This document shows positions 1-8,246 of a DNA stretch of 64,000 bases, piece after piece. Source of the DNA: Pseudomonas benzenivorans. Lineage in GTDB: Bacteria; Pseudomonadota; Gammaproteobacteria; Pseudomonadales; Pseudomonadaceae. Within the stretch, counting starts at the first letter, position 1. Each line of letters begins with the position of its first letter. The notes beneath the pieces are model-generated. The model searched no databases and was not told the origin of the DNA. It saw nothing but the letters and a program-made list of their open reading frames with translations. Made by a program: the position numbers and the translations under genes. The stretch is from contig NZ_CP073346.1 in NCBI RefSeq assembly GCF_024397895.1, positions 2,728,001 to 2,792,000 of the forward strand, in the 5' to 3' direction.

Positions 1-1041
1 CTTCTCGGCCAGCTCCATCAGTGCGTGCTGGGCGCGGGCCACCGCCAGGCCGTAGCCGGGAACGATGATCACGCTGTCGGCGTTGGTCAGCAGGAAGGCC
101 GCGTCGTCGCTCGAGCCGGATTTCACCGGACGCTGCTCGCCGCTGCCCGCTGCCGGACCGGCATCCGTCGCGCCGCCGAAGCCGCCGAGGATGACGTTGA
201 AGAACGAGCGGTTCATCGCCTTGCACATGATGTACGAGAGGATCGCACCGGAGGAGCCGACCAGGGAGCCGGCGATGATCAGCATCGAGTTGTTCAGCGA
301 GAAGCCGATACCGGCCGCTGCCCAGCCCGAGTAGCTGTTGAGCATCGACACCACCACCGGCATGTCGGCGCCACCGATCGGGATGATGATCAGCACGCCA
401 ATGACGAAGGCCAGGGCCACCAGAATGGCGAACGAGGTGATGTCGCCGGTGAAGGTGTACACCAGGCCCAGGCCGATGATCGCCAGGCCGACCGCCAGGT
501 TGAGCATGTGCTGGCCGGCGAACTGTACCGGTGCGCCCTGGAACAGGCGGAACTTGTACTTGCCCGACAGCTTGCCGAAGGCGATCACCGAACCGGAGAA
601 GGTGATGGCGCCGATGGCTGCGCCGAGGAACAGCTCCAGACGGTTGCCGGACGGAATCGCGTCACCCAGGGATGCAACGATGCCCAGGGACTGGGGCTCG
701 ACCACCGCGGCGATGGCGATGAACACCGCGGCCAGACCGATCATGCTGTGCATGAAGGCTACCAGCTCGGGCATCTTGGTCATCTCGACGCGCTTGGCCA
801 TGACGGTGCCGACGCTGCCGCCGACCAGCAGGCCGACGATCACGTAGCCGATGCCGGCGGTGGCCATCTCGGCGCCCAGCTTGTAGATCAGGCCGACGGT
901 GGTGACGATGGCGATGGCCATGCCGATCATGCCGAACAGGTTGCCGCGCCGCGAGCTGGTCGGGTGCGACAGGCCCTTGAGCGCCTGGATAAAGCAGATC
1001 GAGGCGACGAGGTAGAGAACAGTGATCAGGTTCATGCTCAT
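1..1041 (-). CDS. pntB: NAD(P) transhydrogenase subunit beta (partial, 3' end off window)
   Basis: Reverse-strand reading gives a multi-spanning membrane protein beginning MSMNLITVLYLVASICFI, with the glycine-rich membrane helices of PntB followed by the start of the NADP(H)-binding domain (VPGYGLAVARAQ near the window edge). About 347 residues are present; the family is roughly 460-480, so the C-terminal end lies outside the window. With PntAA and PntAB it forms the proton-translocating enzyme that passes hydride from NADH to NADP+. The start codon at 1041 lies 2 bp after the pntAB stop, so the three genes form one operon. Confidence 0.96.
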   Translation of the reverse strand, partial: MSMNLITVLYLVASICFIQALKGLSHPTSSRRGNLFGMIGMAIAIVTTVGLIYKLGAEMATAGIGYVIVGLLVGGSVGTVMAKRVEMTKMPELVAFMHSMIGLAAVFIAIAAVVEPQSLGIVASLGDAIPSGNRLELFLGAAIGAITFSGSVIAFGKLSGKYKFRLFQGAPVQFAGQHMLNLAVGLAIIGLGLVYTFTGDITSFAILVALAFVIGVLIIIPIGGADMPVVVSMLNSYSGWAAAGIGFSLNNSMLIIAGSLVGSSGAILSYIMCKAMNRSFFNVILGGFGGATDAGPAAGSGEQRPVKSGSSDDAAFLLTNADSVIIVPGYGLAVARAQHALMELAEK

Positions 1042-1043
1042 GG

Positions 1044-1358
1044 TCAGTGCTTCTCCGCAGCCGCTTTCGGCGCTTTCTTCTTGAACATTTCCAGCATGCG
1101 TCGGGTGACCAGGAAGCCACCGAACACGTTGACCGCGGCCAGGGCCACGGCCAGGGTGCCCATGGTCTTGCCCAGCGGGGTGACGGTCAGTGCGGCAGCC
1201 AGCATGGCGCCGACGATGACGATCGCCGAGATCGCGTTGGTCACCGCCATCAGCGGGGTGTGCAGGGCCGGGGTGACGTTCCACACCACGTGGTAGCCGA
1301 CGTAGATCGCCAGGGCGAAGATGATCAGGTTGTAGATGCCATCGGAAATCATATCCAT
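1044..1358 (-). CDS. pntAB: NAD(P) transhydrogenase subunit alpha part 2 (membrane part)
   Basis: A 104-residue membrane protein starting [14 protein letters not shown], with three to four hydrophobic helices and a basic C-terminus ([12 protein letters not shown]). It is the membrane-embedded half of the alpha subunit, which many bacteria fuse to PntAA but this genome encodes separately. A longer reading frame begins further upstream, but the ATG at 1358 gives the conserved N-terminus. It sits 14 bp after pntAA and 2 bp before pntB. Confidence 0.94.
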   Translation of the reverse strand: MDMISDGIYNLIIFALAIYVGYHVVWNVTPALHTPLMAVTNAISAIVIVGAMLAAALTVTPLGKTMGTLAVALAAVNVFGGFLVTRRMLEMFKKKAPKAAAEKH

Positions 1359-1372
1359 GTGCGCGTCTCCCC

Positions 1373-2494
1373 TTAGCCGTTGTTGCGGACGACTTGGCCG
1401 TCGCGGCACATCAGGCACGCGGCGACGATGTCGTCTTCGAGGTTGAGGTGGAACTGGCCGTCCTTGTCGATGACCAGCTTGAGGAAGTCCAGCAGGTTGC
1501 GCGCATACAGCGCCGAGGCATCGGCCGGCACCATGGCGGCCAGGTTGCTGTGGCCGACGATGGTCACGCCGTGCTGGATGACCACCTGCTCGGCGACGGT
1601 CAGCGGGCAGTTGCCGCCCTGGGCAGCTGCCAGGTCGATGACCACCGAGCCGGGCTTCATCTGCTCAACGGTTTCTTGCTTGAGCAGCACCGGGGCTTTG
1701 CGGCCCGGGATCAGTGCGGTGGTGATGACGATGTCGGCCTGCTTGGCGCGCTCGTGCACCGCCTTGGCCTGGCGCTCCATCCACGACTGCGGCATCGGCC
1801 GCGCGTAGCCGCCGACGCCCTGGGCGCACTCGCGCTCCTCATCGGTCTCGAAGGGCACGTCGACGAACTTGGCGCCGAGGGACTCGATCTGCTCCTTCAC
1901 TGCCGGGCGTACGTCCGAGGCTTCGATCACCGCACCCAGGCGCTTGGCCGTGGCGATGGCCTGCAGGCCGGCGACACCGGCACCGAGGACCAGCACGCGG
2001 GCGGCCTTCACGGTACCGGCGGCGGTCATCAGCATCGGCATGAAGCGCGGGTAGTGGTTGGCGGCGAGCATCACGGCCTTGTAGCCGGCGATGTTGGCTT
2101 GCGACGAAAGCACATCCAGGCTCTGCGCGCGGGATGTGCGCGGCGCCGCTTCCAGGGCGAAGGCGGTGATGCCGCGGGCGTTCATGCGGGCGATGGTTTC
2201 GTTGCTGAACGGATTGAGCATGCCGACCAGCACCGCGCCGACCTTCATGTGTGCCAGCTCGCCGTCGCTCGGCGCCACCACCTTCAGCACCAGGTCGGCG
2301 CCGAAGGCCGCTGCGTCGCTGCCGATGGAGGCGCCAACCGCCGCGTAGGCGCTGTCCGGAATGCTGGCGCTGACCCCCGCGCCGCTCTGTACGGTTACCT
2401 GATGGCCTTGGCCGATCAGCTTCTTGATGGTCTCCGGCGTCGCGGCCACCCGCGTTTCACCAGCCTGGGTTTCGAGAGGAACACCGATGTGCAC
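1373..2494 (-). CDS. pntAA: NAD(P) transhydrogenase subunit alpha part 1 (NAD-binding)
   Basis: A 373-residue soluble NAD(H)-binding subunit in the alanine dehydrogenase/PntA family. It begins [20 protein letters not shown] and carries the Rossmann motif [24 protein letters not shown] at 2494 was chosen because an AGGAGA ribosome site lies just upstream and the conserved N-terminus starts there; the open frame extends further but with unconserved sequence. It is the first gene of pntAA-pntAB-pntB. No clear regulator site was found upstream. Confidence 0.95.
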   Translation of the reverse strand: MHIGVPLETQAGETRVAATPETIKKLIGQGHQVTVQSGAGVSASIPDSAYAAVGASIGSDAAAFGADLVLKVVAPSDGELAHMKVGAVLVGMLNPFSNETIARMNARGITAFALEAAPRTSRAQSLDVLSSQANIAGYKAVMLAANHYPRFMPMLMTAAGTVKAARVLVLGAGVAGLQAIATAKRLGAVIEASDVRPAVKEQIESLGAKFVDVPFETDEERECAQGVGGYARPMPQSWMERQAKAVHERAKQADIVITTALIPGRKAPVLLKQETVEQMKPGSVVIDLAAAQGGNCPLTVAEQVVIQHGVTIVGHSNLAAMVPADASALYARNLLDFLKLVIDKDGQFHLNLEDDIVAACLMCRDGQVVRNNG

Positions 2495-3017
2495 TTCTTT
2501 TCTCCTGCGTGATCTTTTTAGTGGACCGGCGCACTGCGGGTGGCACGCTGGCGAGGGGGTGATCAGCACAAATCCGCCCGAGCAGTCGCTTCTCAAGGGG
2601 CGGGCGCGGCATTTTGCAGGCGAAGCTCCAGGCCTTCAAGAAGTTCTGGAGCAAAACCTTGCGATAACTACAGGTCACGCCGTGACTGTGTGTTCTGCAT
2701 TTTCGAGCCCGCGCTGCTAGGGCGGGGCTTTCAGGCTTTACAGAAGGTTTATTTCAAATAATGGCGACATTGTTATGGGCGCAGCTGCCTGAGCGCGACA
2801 TTTTCCTGTCCGTTTATCGTCAACCCAGCACTGCCGGGCCCTGGCCGAGCCTGACTGTGCAAGAAATCAAACATCGGCAGGGGCTGTAACGGGGTGAAGT
2901 GTAGCGCCGCCAGTTATTGACTACGGGGTCAGCTATGCCACAGGTCCGATCCTAGCGCCCCTGCGTCATCGGCGATGGCGCGATTGGCAAAAGCGATGTC
3001 GCCAGGCGAGGCCCCGA
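2495..3017. other. Intergenic region between pntAA and the LysR gene
   Basis: About 520 bp without a convincing gene. It must hold the pntAA promoter. A GC-rich imperfect hairpin lies near 2705-2730 (AGCCCGC pairing with GCGGGGCT). Short open frames here lack ribosome sites and family resemblance. Confidence 0.5.
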
Positions 3018-3953
3018 CTACATGCCAGGCCCGGGCGCAACGCCCTGCTGAAGGCCGCTGGCCGCGGCATAATGCCGCGCCTCGACCACCAGCCAGTCGC
3101 GAAAGCTCTGCAGCGCGGCGGACTCCACCTTGCGCTCGGGGATCATCAGGTAGTAGGCCTTGTCGCTGCGGCAGGCATGCTCAAGGGCCAGCACCAGACG
3201 GCCCTCGGCCAGCTCGCGCTGGATCAGGAAGGGCGGGATCAGGGCCACGCCCATCTCGTGCATGGCCGCCTGGGCCAGCATGGAGAACAGCTCGTAGCGC
3301 GGTCCGCTGAGGTCGCGCGGCACGTTCATCCCCAGCGAGTCGAACCACTGGCGCCAGGCGTAAGGGCGGGTGGTCTGCTGCAGCAGCGGCAGCGCGGCGA
3401 TCTGTTCGGCGCTGAGCTGTTGATGGCCATCCAGCAGGCCTGGGCTGCACACCGGCATGGGGTTTTCCCGCATGAGCAGGTGCGAGGCGGTGCCGGACCA
3501 GTCGGCGTCGCCGAAGTAGATGGCCGCGTCGAAGTCGGTATCGGCGAACAGGAAGGGTCGGGTGCGATTGGTCAGGTTGACCGTGACCTGGGGGTGCAGG
3601 CGCTGGAACTCCTTCAGCCGTGGCAGCAGCCACTGGGTGCCGAAGGTCGGCACCACTGCCAGCTCGATGGTCATGGCGCCCTGCTGGCCCATCACCGCCA
3701 GGGTGTCGCGCTCCACTGCATCCAGCTGGGCGGCGACGCGGCGGGCGTAGGACAGCCCGGCCTCGGTCAGCTTGACCCCGCGCCGCGAGCGGCGGAACAG
3801 CTCGACGTTGAGGAACTCCTCGAGGCTGGCGACCTGGCGGCAGATGGCGCTCTGGGTCAGCGCCAGCTCACCGGCGGCCTTGGTGAAGCTCTGGTGGCGG
3901 GCGGCCGACTCGAAGGCGACCAATGCCGCGGTGCTGGGAATCTTTCGGCGCAT
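3018..3953 (-). CDS. gcdR: LysR-family regulator of glutarate catabolism
   Basis: A 311-residue LysR-type regulator starting MRRKIPSTAALVAFE. It has an N-terminal winged helix (FTKAAGELALTQSAICRQVASLE, about residues 22-45) and a C-terminal effector domain. It is divergent from gcdH with a 198 bp shared control region, the arrangement of the glutarate-responsive activator GcdR in pseudomonads. The open frame extends ten codons upstream, but the ATG at 3953 matches the family N-terminus. The function comes from family and context, not from an effector-specific motif. Confidence 0.85.
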   Translation of the reverse strand: MRRKIPSTAALVAFESAARHQSFTKAAGELALTQSAICRQVASLEEFLNVELFRRSRRGVKLTEAGLSYARRVAAQLDAVERDTLAVMGQQGAMTIELAVVPTFGTQWLLPRLKEFQRLHPQVTVNLTNRTRPFLFADTDFDAAIYFGDADWSGTASHLLMRENPMPVCSPGLLDGHQQLSAEQIAALPLLQQTTRPYAWRQWFDSLGMNVPRDLSGPRYELFSMLAQAAMHEMGVALIPPFLIQRELAEGRLVLALEHACRSDKAYYLMIPERKVESAALQSFRDWLVVEARHYAAASGLQQGVAPGPGM

Positions 3954-4018
3954 CTGTGCGGCACTCTCACAGTATTTCGGCAATATTAACGACTAAAGCC
4001 GGATCGAAGTGAGTAAAA

Positions 4019-4034
4019 CGCACAATAGCGTGCG
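4019..4034. promoter_or_regulatory. Inverted repeat in gcdR-gcdH control region
   Basis: CGCAC-AATAGC-GTGCG is a perfect 5 bp inverted repeat located between the divergent gcdR and gcdH starts. It resembles the dyads LysR-type activators bind upstream of a divergent target. Assignment to GcdR is by position only. Confidence 0.4.
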
Positions 4035-4151
4035 GATAACTCGTTTGCCCGACGCGCTCAGGACGCCTAGGATCAAGCCAATCCCCGCTGTGGGGGTGCC
4101 CTCTTGCGCGTGTGCCCCACAGCCTTCTCCGTTCGACTCGAGGTGCTCACC

Positions 4152-5330
4152 ATGGCCAAGGCAAGCTTCAACTGGATCGACCCGCTGCTGCTCGATCAGC
4201 AACTGACCGAAGAAGAGCGCATGGTGCGCGACAGCGCTCAGCAGTTCGCCGCCGACAAGCTGGCCCCGCGAGTGCTGGAGGCCTTCCGCAACGAGCAGAC
4301 CGACCCGGCGATCTTCCGCGAGATGGGCGACACCGGCCTGCTCGGCGCCACCATTCCCGAGGCCTACGGCGGCAGCGGCCTGAACTACGTGAGCTACGGT
4401 CTGATCGCCCGTGAAGTGGAGCGGGTCGATTCCGGTTACCGCTCGATGATGAGCGTGCAGTCGTCCCTGGTGATGGTGCCGATCTACGAGTTCGGCAACG
4501 AGGCCACCCGGCAGAAGTACCTGCCCAAGCTGGCCAGCGGCGAGTACATCGGCTGCTTCGGCCTGACCGAGCCTAACCACGGCTCCGACCCGGGCGCGAT
4601 GGTCACCCGGGCGAAGAAGGTCGACGGCGGCTATCGCCTGTCCGGCAGCAAGATGTGGATCACCAACAGCCCGATCGCCGATGTCTTCGTGGTCTGGGCC
4701 AAGGACGACGCCGGCGAGATCCGTGGCTTCGTCCTGGAGAAGGGCTGGCAGGGCCTCTCGGCGCCGGTGATCCACGGCAAGGTCGGCCTGCGCGCCTCGA
4801 TCACCGGCGAGATCGTCATGGACAACGTGTTCTGCCCGGAAGAGAACGCCTTCCCCGACGTGCGCGGCCTCAAGGGTCCCTTCACCTGCCTCAACTCCGC
4901 CCGCTACGGCATCAGCTGGGGCGCCCTGGGCGCCGCCGAGTTCTGCTGGCACACCGCGCGCCAGTACTGCCTGGATCGCCAGCAGTTCGGCCGCCCGCTG
5001 GCCGCCAACCAGCTGATCCAGAAGAAGCTGGCCGACATGCAGACCGAGATCACCCTGGCCCTGCAGGGCTGCCTGCGCCTGGGGCAGATGAAGGACCAGG
5101 GCACCGCCGCGGTGGAGATCACCTCGATCATGAAGCGCAACAGCTGCGGCAAGGCCCTGGACATCGCCCGCATGGCCCGCGACATGCTCGGCGGCAACGG
5201 CATCAGCGACGAGTTCGGCGTGGCCCGGCACCTGGTCAACCTGGAGGTGGTCAACACCTACGAGGGCACCCACGACGTCCATGCGCTGATCCTCGGCCGT
5301 GCGCAGACCGGCATCCAGGCGTTCTTCTGA
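4152..5330 (+). CDS. gcdH: Glutaryl-CoA dehydrogenase
   Basis: A 392-residue acyl-CoA dehydrogenase that converts glutaryl-CoA to crotonyl-CoA and CO2 in lysine/glutarate catabolism. It starts [19 protein letters not shown] and has the substrate/FAD motifs [15 protein letters not shown] and [15 protein letters not shown]. The C-terminal signature [15 protein letters not shown] contains the catalytic Glu at residue 371. An upstream in-frame ATG at 4104 would add 16 unconserved residues and was rejected. It is followed by a CoA-transferase gene that activates glutarate. Confidence 0.97.
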   Translation: MAKASFNWIDPLLLDQQLTEEERMVRDSAQQFAADKLAPRVLEAFRNEQTDPAIFREMGDTGLLGATIPEAYGGSGLNYVSYGLIAREVERVDSGYRSMMSVQSSLVMVPIYEFGNEATRQKYLPKLASGEYIGCFGLTEPNHGSDPGAMVTRAKKVDGGYRLSGSKMWITNSPIADVFVVWAKDDAGEIRGFVLEKGWQGLSAPVIHGKVGLRASITGEIVMDNVFCPEENAFPDVRGLKGPFTCLNSARYGISWGALGAAEFCWHTARQYCLDRQQFGRPLAANQLIQKKLADMQTEITLALQGCLRLGQMKDQGTAAVEITSIMKRNSCGKALDIARMARDMLGGNGISDEFGVARHLVNLEVVNTYEGTHDVHALILGRAQTGIQAFF

Positions 5331-5381
5331 GTCCGGGTGGGGCGGCGAACCTCTCGGGCGCCGCCTCTGCCCCGGCCGATC

Positions 5382-5435
5382 CAGGGTGCGCCGCGCGCAC
5401 CACCACCCGCCAACGGTGCGCATGGCGCACCCTAC
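5382..5435. repeat. REP-like GTGCGC/GCGCAC palindromic element (copy 1)
   Basis: Two inverted GGTGCGC...GCGCACC motifs lie in the short gap between gcdH and gcdG, ending in GCGCACCCTAC just before the gcdG ribosome site. Related elements lie at 50176-50230 and 60094-60203, so this is a dispersed intergenic family. Confidence 0.7.
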
Positions 5436-5445
5436 GGAGAGCCAG

Positions 5446-6669
5446 ATGACCGGCGCCCTGTCCCATATTCGTGTGCTCGACCTGTCCCGCGTGCTCGCCG
5501 GACCCTGGGCCGGGCAGATCCTCGCCGACCTCGGCGCCGAGGTAATCAAGGTCGAGCGCCCCGGCACCGGTGACGACACCCGCCATTGGGGGCCGCCCTT
5601 CGTCAAGGACGCCGAGGGCGAGGATTCGCGCGAGGCGGCCTACTTCCAGAGTGCCAACCGCAACAAGCAGTCGCTCACCCTGGACTTCACCCAGCCCGAG
5701 GGGCAGCGCCTGGTTCGCGAGCTGGTGAGCCAGTGCGACGTGCTGCTGGAGAACTTCAAGGTCGGTGGCCTGGCCGCCTACGGCCTGGATTACGCCTCAC
5801 TGAAGACGATCAATCCGCGCCTGGTCTATTGCTCGATCACCGGCTTCGGCCAGACCGGACCTTACGCCAAGCGCGCCGGCTACGACTTCCTGGTTCAGGG
5901 CCTCGGCGGCCTGATGAGCCTGACCGGGCGCCCCGAAGGCGAGGAGGGCGCCGGGCCGGTGAAGGTGGGCGTCGCCTTGACCGACATTCTCACCGGTCTG
6001 TACGCCACGGTCGGCGTGCTCGCCGCGCTGAACCAGCGCGAACAGTCGGGCATCGGCCAGCATATCGATGTGGCCCTGCTCGACGTGCAGATCGCCTGCC
6101 TGGCCAACCAGGCGATGAACTACCTGAACACCGGTGTTGCGCCCAAGCGCCTGGGCAATGCCCACCCGAATATCGTGCCCTACCAGGACTTTCCTTCGGC
6201 CGATGGCGATTTCATCATCGCCGTGGGCAACGACGGGCAGTTCCGCAAGCTCTGCGAGGTCGCCGGGCTGCCGCAGCTGGCCGACGACCCACGCTTCGCC
6301 AGCAACAAGGCGCGGGTCGCCCACCGTGGCGAACTCATCCCGTTGTTGCGTCAGGCCACCGTGTTCAAGACCACCGCCGAGTGGATCGCCCTTCTGGAGC
6401 GGGCCGGGGTGCCCTGCGGGCCGATCAACGACCTGGCCCAGGTCTTCGCCGACCCCCAGGTACAGGCCCGTGGCCTGCGCATCGAGCTGGCCAACGGCCT
6501 GGGCAGTCGCACGCCGCTGGTGGCCAGCCCGTTGCGCCTGTCGGAGACGCCGGTGCAGTACCGCAATGCCCCGCCGCTGCTCGGTGAGCACAGCGAGCAG
6601 GTATTGCAGCAGCATCTGGGCCTGAGTGCCGAGCAGATCGCCGCGTTGCGCCAGGCCGGTGTGGTCTGA
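5446..6669 (+). CDS. gcdG: CaiB/BaiF CoA-transferase, probable succinyl-CoA:glutarate CoA-transferase
   Basis: A 407-residue family III CoA-transferase starting MTGALSHIRVLDLSRVLAGP. The family nucleophile Asp is present (VALLDVQIA, D213). Position directly downstream of gcdH and in the gcdR divergon indicates that it loads CoA onto glutarate for GcdH. The ATG at 5446 has a GGAGAG ribosome site; the frame is open 49 codons further upstream through the REP-like element, but that part is not protein-like. Confidence 0.9.
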   Translation: MTGALSHIRVLDLSRVLAGPWAGQILADLGAEVIKVERPGTGDDTRHWGPPFVKDAEGEDSREAAYFQSANRNKQSLTLDFTQPEGQRLVRELVSQCDVLLENFKVGGLAAYGLDYASLKTINPRLVYCSITGFGQTGPYAKRAGYDFLVQGLGGLMSLTGRPEGEEGAGPVKVGVALTDILTGLYATVGVLAALNQREQSGIGQHIDVALLDVQIACLANQAMNYLNTGVAPKRLGNAHPNIVPYQDFPSADGDFIIAVGNDGQFRKLCEVAGLPQLADDPRFASNKARVAHRGELIPLLRQATVFKTTAEWIALLERAGVPCGPINDLAQVFADPQVQARGLRIELANGLGSRTPLVASPLRLSETPVQYRNAPPLLGEHSEQVLQQHLGLSAEQIAALRQAGVV

Positions 6670-6673
6670 GGCT

Positions 6674-6835
6674 TCAGTCCGGCTGACCATCGCCCCGCGG
6701 CTGGCAGAACGGGCCGGCGAGGTGGCGCAGGAACAGGGCGCCGAACAGCCCGGCCAGCAGCAGCGCCAGTCCGCCGCCGAGCAGGTGGTTGGCCAGGCGC
6801 AGCGCCCGCTCGGGGCAGTCGAACAGAAGCATCAT
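6674..6835 (-). CDS. Small membrane protein downstream of the flavohemoprotein gene
   Basis: A 53-residue frame beginning MMLLFDCPERALRLANHLL, with one hydrophobic segment (about residues 19-38, GLALLLAGLFGALFLRHL) and a polar tail ending GDGQPD. GGGAGG lies 7-8 bp before the ATG at 6835. It starts 30 bp after the flavohemoprotein stop on the same strand, so it is probably cotranscribed and NO-induced. It converges on gcdG with a 4 bp gap. I do not recognise a family. Confidence 0.55.
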   Translation of the reverse strand: MMLLFDCPERALRLANHLLGGGLALLLAGLFGALFLRHLAGPFCQPRGDGQPD

Positions 6836-6865
6836 GCTTGCCTCCCGGGCCCAGGGCCCCTTGGG

Positions 6866-8047
6866 TTAACTGTCCAGCGCACTGGCCGGGCCGAAGAACT
6901 CGTAGCGGCTCTGGCTCGCCGGCACGCCCAGCTCGCTCAGGTGGCGCTTGACCATCGCCATGAACGGCTTGGGCCCGAGGAAGTAGGCGTCCAGGTCGCG
7001 TTCGGCCGGCAGCCACTGGTCCAGCTGCTCGCGGCTGAGCAGGCCCTGGGCGTCTGCCGCGTCGCCCTCGCGCGGCTCGCTGTAGCACACGTAATGACGC
7101 AGCTGCGGGTGCTCGATGGCCTGGCCGGCGACCCAGTCGCGGAAGGCATGCACCCCACCATGACGGGCGCAGTGGATAAAGTGGATCGGCCGGCCGCTGC
7201 CGCGCGCGGCCTCGAGCATGCTCAGCGCCGGGGTGATGCCGACGCCGGCGCTGATCAGCACCAGCGGCTTGCTCGACGGCCGCAGGACAAAGTCGCCGGC
7301 CGGGGCGAACAGCTCCAGGCGCTCGCCAACCTGCAACTGGTCGTGCAGGTAGTTGGACACCCGCCCGTCGACCTCGCGCTTGACGCTGATGCGGTACTCG
7401 CGGCCGTTGCCCAGGGCCGACAGCGAATAGTTGCGGCGCAGTTCCTCGCCGTCCAGCAGCAGGCGCAGGCCGATGTACTGCCCCGGCTGGAAGTCCAGCA
7501 GCGTGCCGCCGTCCTCGGGGGCCAGGTACAGCGAGACGATCTCCTCGCTCTCCACCACCCTGCGCGCCAGGCGGAAGCCGCGGGCGCCGCGCCAGCCGCC
7601 GGGCGCCTCGGCATTGGCGGCGTAGGCCTGCTCCTCGGCGCCGATCAGCAGCTCGGCCAGCTGGCCGTAGGCGGCGGCCCAGGCGTCGATCACCGCGTCG
7701 GTGGCGATCTCGGCGCCGAGCACCTCGCGGATCGCCCGCAGCAGGCAGCTGCCGACAATCGGGTAGTGCTCGGGGAGGATCTGCAGCGACACGTGCTTGT
7801 TGACGATCTGCCCGACCAGCGGGCCGAGGGCCTCGAGCTTGTCGATATGCCGGGCGTACATCAGCACCGCGTTGGCCAGGGCCCGCTGCTGCTGGCCGCT
7901 GGCCTGGTGGGCCTGGTTGAACAGCGCGCGCACCTGCGGGTAGTCGGTGAACATCAGCTGGTAGAAGTGCCGGGTCAGTGCCTCGCCGCCGCTTTCCAGC
8001 AGCGGTACCGTGGCTTTGATCAGGGTGCGGTGGTGGGTGGTGAGCAT
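6866..8047 (-). CDS. hmp: Flavohemoprotein, nitric oxide dioxygenase
   Basis: A 393-residue flavohemoglobin (called fhp in Pseudomonas). It has a globin domain with the proximal heme His at residue 85 (NKHVSLQI). FAD-binding (RRNYSLSALGNG) and NAD-binding (VLISAGVGITPALSMLEAA) ferredoxin-reductase domains follow, and it ends EFFGPASALDS. It oxidises NO to nitrate using O2 and NAD(P)H in the cytoplasm. It is divergent from the sigma-54 activator gene and has a -24/-12 promoter with activator sites upstream. Confidence 0.97.
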   Translation of the reverse strand: MLTTHHRTLIKATVPLLESGGEALTRHFYQLMFTDYPQVRALFNQAHQASGQQQRALANAVLMYARHIDKLEALGPLVGQIVNKHVSLQILPEHYPIVGSCLLRAIREVLGAEIATDAVIDAWAAAYGQLAELLIGAEEQAYAANAEAPGGWRGARGFRLARRVVESEEIVSLYLAPEDGGTLLDFQPGQYIGLRLLLDGEELRRNYSLSALGNGREYRISVKREVDGRVSNYLHDQLQVGERLELFAPAGDFVLRPSSKPLVLISAGVGITPALSMLEAARGSGRPIHFIHCARHGGVHAFRDWVAGQAIEHPQLRHYVCYSEPREGDAADAQGLLSREQLDQWLPAERDLDAYFLGPKPFMAMVKRHLSELGVPASQSRYEFFGPASALDS

Positions 8048-8134
8048 CGGTGGTTTTCCTCTGGGTTGGGGCGGCGCCTGGCGCAGTGGGCCGGGGCGTG
8101 TGCTGCGTGATAACGTGATTGCACCCTGGCTATC

Positions 8135-8149
8135 GCAGAACGCGTGCCA
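8135..8149 (-). promoter_or_regulatory. Sigma-54 (-24/-12) promoter of the flavohemoprotein gene
   Basis: On the minus strand the sequence reads TGGCACGCGTTCTGC, giving GG-N10-GC with the consensus TGGCACG block. Transcription would start near 8123, about 75 bp before the flavohemoprotein ATG. Sigma-54 dependence fits the adjacent NorR-type activator. Confidence 0.85.
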
Positions 8150-8188
8150 GTTTTAATTTCCTTATATTTCAATTACTTAATTATTTGG

Positions 8189-8246
8189 CTGTCATAATGA
8201 CAGCGAGTCGTTGCGAGTCTTAATGACTCGATGTGGTCCTTATGAC
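8189..8246. promoter_or_regulatory. Three NorR/FhpR enhancer sites (GT-N7-AC)
   Basis: The sites are GTCATAATGAC (8191-8201, inside the perfect palindrome CTGTCATAATGACAG), GTCTTAATGAC (8217-8227, with flanking CGAGTC/GACTCG arms) and GTCCTTATGAC (8236-8246, overlapping the activator's own ATG). All match the NorR core GT-N7-AC. They lie upstream of the sigma-54 promoter in the typical enhancer position. The third would allow self-repression of the activator gene. Confidence 0.85.

Noticed and set aside
3993..5606. 537-residue minus-strand frame opposite gcdH
   Set aside because: Antisense shadow; gcdH has complete family motifs.
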